From contig RDEW01000017.1 of NCBI GenBank assembly GCA_011109175.1, positions 751,855 through 815,854 of the forward strand: DNA of 64,000 bases. The letters are read 5' to 3'. The first letter of the stretch is position 1, and each line of letters begins with the position of its first letter. Below the pieces are notes generated by a model. The model was not told where the DNA came from and searched no databases. It worked only from the letters and a program-made list of their open reading frames with translations. Positions 59,527-64,000 of this stretch are shown one piece after another. This DNA is from Dicyema japonicum (taxonomy: Eukaryota; Dicyemida; Rhombozoa; Dicyemidae). The position numbers and the translations under genes were made by a program.

Positions 59527-59720
59527 AGTAAAGGGGCTAATTAGTAAACTCCTTGTTCCCAAATGGGACCTCAAAGAGTTGAGGAGGGCAAAGGTGGAGT
59601 TAGAGGGGGCAATAATGGTGTATAAGAGGAAAGTCTATACACATGAAAGTCGGTGTAAGAGAAGGAGAAAAAATGATCTGTGAGTTTAATCGCAGATTGT
59701 TTTATCGTCGCCTACACGAA
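59527..59720 (+). repeat. Inverted-repeat arm (partner of 57,691-57,884)
   Basis: Lies inside the RLE-2 leader coding region. Near-identical in inverted orientation. Confidence 0.85.
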
Positions 59721-59834
59721 AATGGCCATAGTGTATGTTTCCAGCAGGACGCGGAAATGCTTTCCACATGGGTAGTATGTGGGAGGCTAAACAACGCAGA
59801 GGAAATGCGTGGAATGTCCCGTACAGCGCCGCTC

Positions 59835-59902
59835 TTTATTATTATTATTATAAAGCACAACGTCTTGCCATTAGAAATGACAAAACCAGTGCAGTACCAA
59901 CA
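59835..59902 (-). mobile_element. 68-bp retro-insertion with 20-bp target-site duplication
   Basis: TGTCCCGTACAGCGCCGCTC occurs at 59,815-59,834 and again at 59,903-59,922. The 68 bp between read on the minus strand as a short unique stretch ending in (TAA)n, i.e. the last bases of a LINE or SINE. The insertion disrupts the RLE-2 leader frame. Confidence 0.8.
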
Positions 59903-62057
59903 TGTCCCGTACAGCGCCGCTCCTTTCTTGGCGGAATTTTCGATTTCCGCAAGAAATTTGAGGCGGTAGTGGGACATCTCCCTGATTGGAAAACGACCGG
60001 GGTCGATAAAGTTTATAATTTCTTTATCAAAAGATGCACTTCATTGCAAGAGTATATGTGTCGTGTATTACAGAAAAGCATCACTAACCCGGAAACGATT
60101 CATGCACAGGGACAACTGATTTGATCCCAAAGCTGGACAACTCCCAGTTTGCTGCAGAATATCGACCGATAACCTGCATGCCAACCCTGTATAAACTGAT
60201 GACCAAATTGGTGGCTAATGAGGTCAGGAGCTTGGTAGAAGCAAATGGGATTCTCTCCGAGAATCAGTTGGGTAATGTGCGAAATTGTTAGGGGGCAAAA
60301 GAGCAGGCTTTGATCAACAACTGCCTTTCTGTGTCTCACGGAAACTCACTTTTGTCTATATGGGTGGATGTGAAGAAGGCTTACGATTCAATTGATCATT
60401 CTTCCCTTGTTGAGTGCCTACACAGTCTGTGTATGCCTTTGTGGTTCATCAGCTTTGTAGCGGCTGTGATGAATAGGTGGAGTATTCATCTGAACTATAA
60501 TAGGCACCGGATAGGCGAGGTAAAATACGAAGGATATAAGTATCTGGGTGTTACCGAACTCCAAAGTCCTTTATAATGCCGAGACAAACGACAAATTACT
60601 GAAGGCATCCGTAAAAGAGCAGCGTTATTGTGTAAGACGTCTCGAAATGCAAGGAATTTGTTCCTAGCATTAAATGAGTATGCTGTCTTGCTGCTAAACT
60701 ACTACATAGGTGTTGTGGAGTTTGTTCCCAAAGAGTATGATGAGATGAATGTTATGATCCGTGGAGTACTCAGAGAGAACCATGTCCATGTGCTGGCAGC
60801 CAATAAGGAGAGACTATATTTACCCGTGATAAATTCGGCCGTGGATTGTGTGGAGTAGTCCAATTAAGTGAGCGTATCCTAATGCGAATGCACGAACCCT
60901 GATAGCTGAGTAAGTGTGTCTGCTAGAAAGCACGCCATAATAACGACCGAGAAAACACGGGCAACCTACCTAGGCACTATCAGACCTTTTTTGTCTGCTA
61001 AGTATGGTGTTGATGATGGTGGGCTAGTAAATGTGAAAGCGTTGATCGAATTACAATATAATAATTTGATGGAAAAGATCAACTTAAAAAGCCTTCATAA
61101 GGTCCTCTTCTGGGCATTGGACGACCCACATGTCGACCTCAAGTTGTCGACAATATGGCTAAAATGCAGTGACAACTCACCTCGATCGGAGGCGCTTTAC
61201 ACTTTTATGCAAGATCGCAATAATTTTTGGGGTCGATCAACAAATACATGTCTCCACCGTAAGTCAATGAGCATGTCGGTTGATCATTTAGCCACTCGAT
61301 ACGGATCCATGCTCTACCACGACTATATGTAAAGGCATTACGAGGTGGTGAGGAATCTTCATCTCATACTATGCAATAAGTATGGTATTCCCCACACCAG
61401 AAAGTTGCGGACTCATAAGGTGCAATATGTAGTAGAAAACACTAGGGTCCAAATTAAGGTAGACAGTGTTATCCGTACCTCGGTGCTAGTCAAGCACAAT
61501 AAACCGGACATTGTGGTACACGATAAGGAGTCTGGCCAAGTCCTTATCATAGAGGTTGGCATCACGTCTCAAGATCGTTTGCAGTCTGTGGAAGTGGAGA
61601 AAAAAAGGAAGTATGACTTTCTTGCAAACGAGATGGGGCAGATGCTTGGTTGCAAGGTCCTCGTTAATCCTATAGTAATGACATGGGAAAGAATTGCAAC
61701 AAAGTACCACAAGGGTTATCTGAAGCAGTTGAGGGTAGATAGGAAGCTCCAGGCCTATCTACAGTCCACTGTGTTAAAGCGGACCCTAGAGAGCCTGACA
61801 CTGGAGTATAGGAGGCAGAGCCCTGAGATGCCATATGGGCAGAGGGTTCAATTGGACAAGGCGCTCTCGGAGTTGTTTCAGCAACCAGAATCGAACCTGC
61901 CTGAGGAGGCGCTGGCGAACAGGCAGGCGAGGAAGGTTGTTGATTATTAAATATATTAACTTTTTGGTTAAATAAAGTGGGTTTCTTATGTAAAATTAAT
62001 TATTTATAAATAAAAAAATTTTAAATTTTAGGTAATTTAATTACCACTGTCTCACTG

Positions 62058-63686
62058 ATGCCTGGTGATAATTCTATTGATAATTATAATAGACTCCCAA
62101 AAACTCTTAAGAGGTAATAAATGTTGTTGAATGATAGAATCTAAGATATCCCTTCCTAAAGTACACATTGATAATTTATCTATTACTGATGCTATCAACA
62201 AAATGAATTATAAGGAAGCACCCACAATAAAACCATTCGATAAAATTTTTCTAAAAATTGATCCAAAAACCCAAAATTCTGAATTAAAAGTCATAAATAA
62301 AACAAATTCAAATAAATTGAAAAACTTTAAAGAAGGCCTTTATAACAAAATAGTGAAAAATAGAGAAGAGGCAGTTATTAAAAGACAAGAATTATACAAA
62401 ATTGACAATAAAAACAAATTAAAAAACTATTATTATGAAGAGGTAGACGAAAAGGCTAGTGAAAAGGATGTCCCTGATGAAGAATTCGAATATTCAGACG
62501 ACGACTCTTTAAAGTGCCGCAGCGAAGATCTTGAGACTAAAGTTGAAGATGATTCTGAAAAGGATGATGAAAGTGAAGATGAAATGGAAGTTTTAGAAAA
62601 AACTGATAATGATGAATATACGGAGGAGAACGAAGATGAAATGGAAATTTTAGAAAAAACTGATAATGATGAACATACACAGGAAAACGAAGATGAAATG
62701 GAAATTTTAGAAAAAACTGATAATGATGAATATACACAGAGGAAAATGAAGATGAAATGGATGATTTAGAATCTGAAAATATTGAGGAGTTAATTGAAGG
62801 AATGGAAAAAAGTGACGAAGATGATAAAGACCAAATAAAATTCGTTAATGATTACAACTTTGATAGTAAAAATAAAAAAATTAACGATCAAAAATTAAAA
62901 TTAATGGATTTTGTTGATAATGAAGTTGAAGTATCGGGTTCTGACAGTGGAGATGAAGTTTTTGATGAACTTGATGAATATAACCCGGATTGGATTGACG
63001 ATAAAGAAATAGGGATGATGAGCACCAAAGATTAGCTAAAATTAATAGGTCTGACTTTAAAGATTATTTTAAGTAAATTGGTTGCGGATGAAGATGAGGA
63101 AGTTCTAATCAGAATTAAGGAGCAATTTTTGCCTGATGGTGATACTGAGGGGGATATTGAAAGACATCAGAGTTTTAGATGGAAGGAATGTGGTTTTAAG
63201 TTATTAAATTTATAGAAGATTTAACGCAATTCGATGGAGACAATGCAGTTTTCGGTGATTCTGAAGAGGAAGAAGATAACTCCACACAATGGAGAATTAA
63301 GAGATTTGCAAGAGAATCCTTTATTAAAGTTTTTTTTTATTTTTTACATTAGTCACAAAACTCAAATAAAGATGATGAAATAAATGAAAATTCTGGTTTA
63401 TTTTGCTTTAATTATTAGCATTTTTAAATTCAAATTCTCAGTCAGTCTCTGGTCTATCATCAATGGTGAATAATTGCAATTATTTGATTAGAAAAGGATG
63501 CGTGGGTCATTTATTGGAAGGATATCTGACTCGTGGTTAGATGGGATGTGTGAAAACAGTAATTCTGGAACTTTGACCAATCCCACTTTGAATGATGATA
63601 AAAATTGTGATGAAGATGTTAAAAGAGTTCGTAAAATACAAGATGAGAGTTCAACGGGATTTTTTGGGCGTTTTTCAAAGAAATAA
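62058..63686 (+). CDS. CLSPN: Claspin-like replication-checkpoint adaptor
   Basis: Exons 62058-62113, 62138-63048, 63074-63192, 63216-63328, 63353-63395, 63419-63686; introns 24, 25, 23, 24 and 23 nt. About 500 residues. A very acidic region comes first, with three 19-residue repeats (ENEDEMEILEKTDNDE) at 62,575-62,745. Then LKLMDFVDNEVEVSGSDSGDE, LPDGDTEGDIERHQSFRWKE, STQWRIKRFARESF and a basic segment RMRGSFIGRISDS. These match in order the claspin blocks (DEEAELSGSD, ADGDL...RRFRWK, W.KER..RE..L, RKGSFL). Family role: Chk1 activation and fork stabilisation in the nucleus. Much shorter than vertebrate claspin (~1,340). Frame breaks at 62,099-62,103 (A run), 62,733-62,738 (extra AC), 63,012-63,014 (GGG) and 63,492-63,495 (A run). 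Confidence 0.75.
62575..62745 (+). repeat. 57-bp tandem repeat, three copies, in the claspin-like acidic region
   Basis: Units at about 62,575, 62,632 and 62,689, each 57 bp, differing by a few bases. The third holds the 2-bp insertion that shifts the frame. Confidence 0.85.
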
Positions 63687-63829
63687 GTTTTTTTGTAGTT
63701 ATTGATTATGTATTTTTTTGTAATTAAAAACTATAAGAACCTTTTTTAATTCAATATATTTTATTAAATCAAGCGAATTTATTAATTTACTATTGAATCC
63801 AGTCGACATAACCTAAGTTCTAAGGATAG

Positions 63830-64000
63830 TTTCCCTCAGTGATTCTGCGGTGGTCCAGGCACACCAGGTGAATAATTGGCTATCCACAAACATGTTATCT
63901 GTATTAACAGATGGGTCTTCTTCCCTCAACGAAAGAGGATCGATTGGCTTTCTTTTCAGAGAAGTCTACCAGAAATAATGACCGAGGTTTCTTGCATTTT
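63830..64000 (+). mobile_element. Jockey-like LINE RT fragment at the window edge
   Basis: Plus strand: SDSAVVQAHQVNNWLSTNML, cf. RAVVIVQSHLNQVCDWLSVN in the copy at 57.4-59.2 kb. It continues beyond the window. Confidence 0.65.

Larger units (their letters stand above)
59387..61965 (+). mobile_element. RLE-2 retrotransposon (R2/NeSL-like), RT core deleted
   Basis: Plus strand, several frames. Leader with basic helix (RREQICAKIAWRETELEALE); HLPDWKTTGVDKVYNFFIKR; AAEYRPITCMPTLYKLMTK (RT fingers); LLSIWVDVKKAYDSIDHSS (motif A, with the catalytic Asp); NRHRIGEV joined directly to KYEGYKYLGV at about 60,520, so the PQG-like and YxDD blocks are absent. Then the thumb (NEYAVLLLNYYIGVVEF) and LHRKSMSMSVDHLATRYG. 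The 201-codon frame at 61,348-61,950 carries the endonuclease: KVQYVVENTRVQIKVDSVIR, HNKPDIVVHDKESGQVLIIE, VGITSQD and KKRKYDFLANE (PD...E...K). It ends near 61,965. Confidence 0.8.

Noticed and set aside
1-64000. Bacterial, phage or defence-system content
   Set aside because: No operons, ribosome-binding sites or prokaryotic gene families. All recognised genes are animal or retrotransposon genes with introns or LINE architecture.
1-64000. tRNA genes
   Set aside because: The only T-arm-like sequences with a box B belong to the two SINE copies; no complete cloverleaf was found.

Overview
The window is animal nuclear DNA: AT-r​ich, with intron-split genes and a dense load of retrotransposons. 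Gene content (a TALE homeobox gene of the PKNOX/MEIS class, a claspin-like gene, a ZU5/death-domain gene, mitochondrial 2-oxoglutarate dehydrogenase, succinyl-CoA ligase alpha, OSGEPL1, mitoribosomal mL64, a BOD1/Shg1-like gene) rules out bacteria and points to Metazoa. Nearly every intron I could place by protein homology is only 21-33 nt long with GT..AG ends. Introns averaging in the mid-20s are reported for dicyemid mesozoans, so a dicyemid (or an orthonectid-like relative) is my best guess. This is an inference, not a proof.

Layout. 1-2.4 kb: fragments of a restriction-like-endonuclease (RLE) retroelement, here called RLE-1. 2.5-3.6 kb: SUCLG1 (+). 4.0-6.4 kb: Jockey-like LINE fragment joined to a FLYWCH/MULE transposase, then an RTE-like fragment. 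6.5-6.9 kb: small membrane protein gene (+). 7.0-11.5 kb: SINE, RLE-1 pieces and two LINEs. 11.9-13.3 kb: OSGEPL1 (-). 14-20.8 kb: decayed elements and empty AT-rich DNA. 21.9-24.0 kb: ZU5/death-domain gene (+). 24.2-26.3 kb: element debris. 26.4-27.1 kb: mL64 (+). 27.1-29.5 kb: RTE-like LINE (-). 30.0-33.6 kb: OGDH (-). 34-40.7 kb: hAT remnant, an RTE-like copy with 20-bp target-site duplications (TSDs), and a nearly intact 3.25-kb Jockey-like LINE (-). 40.8-41.2 kb: BOD1-like gene (+). 41.3-45.2 kb: RTE-like copies. 46.9-47.1 kb: tiny three-exon gene (+). 48.6-49.2 kb: gene fragment broken by a SINE. 49.4-51.1 kb: Jockey-like copy (-). 52.2-53.6 kb: TALE homeobox gene (-). 54.4-59.3 kb: Jockey-like and RLE-1 copies (+). 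59.4-62.0 kb: a second RLE-class element, RLE-2 (+). 62.1-63.7 kb: claspin-like gene (+). The right edge is another Jockey-like fragment.

Main observations. (1) About 50 ultra-short introns across ten genes. (2) The Jockey-like LINE family carries a 2A-type ribosome-skipping motif (GDIELNPGP) before its endonuclease domain, and decayed versions sit at the same place in two other copies. (3) A SINE with a partial tRNA-like head shares its 3' end with that LINE. (4) Conserved genes repeatedly carry one-base frame breaks inside homopolymers, which looks more like consensus error than gene decay. (5) Several retro-insertions can be delimited to the base by TSDs, including one of 68 bp and one that is hardly more than a (TAA)n tail.
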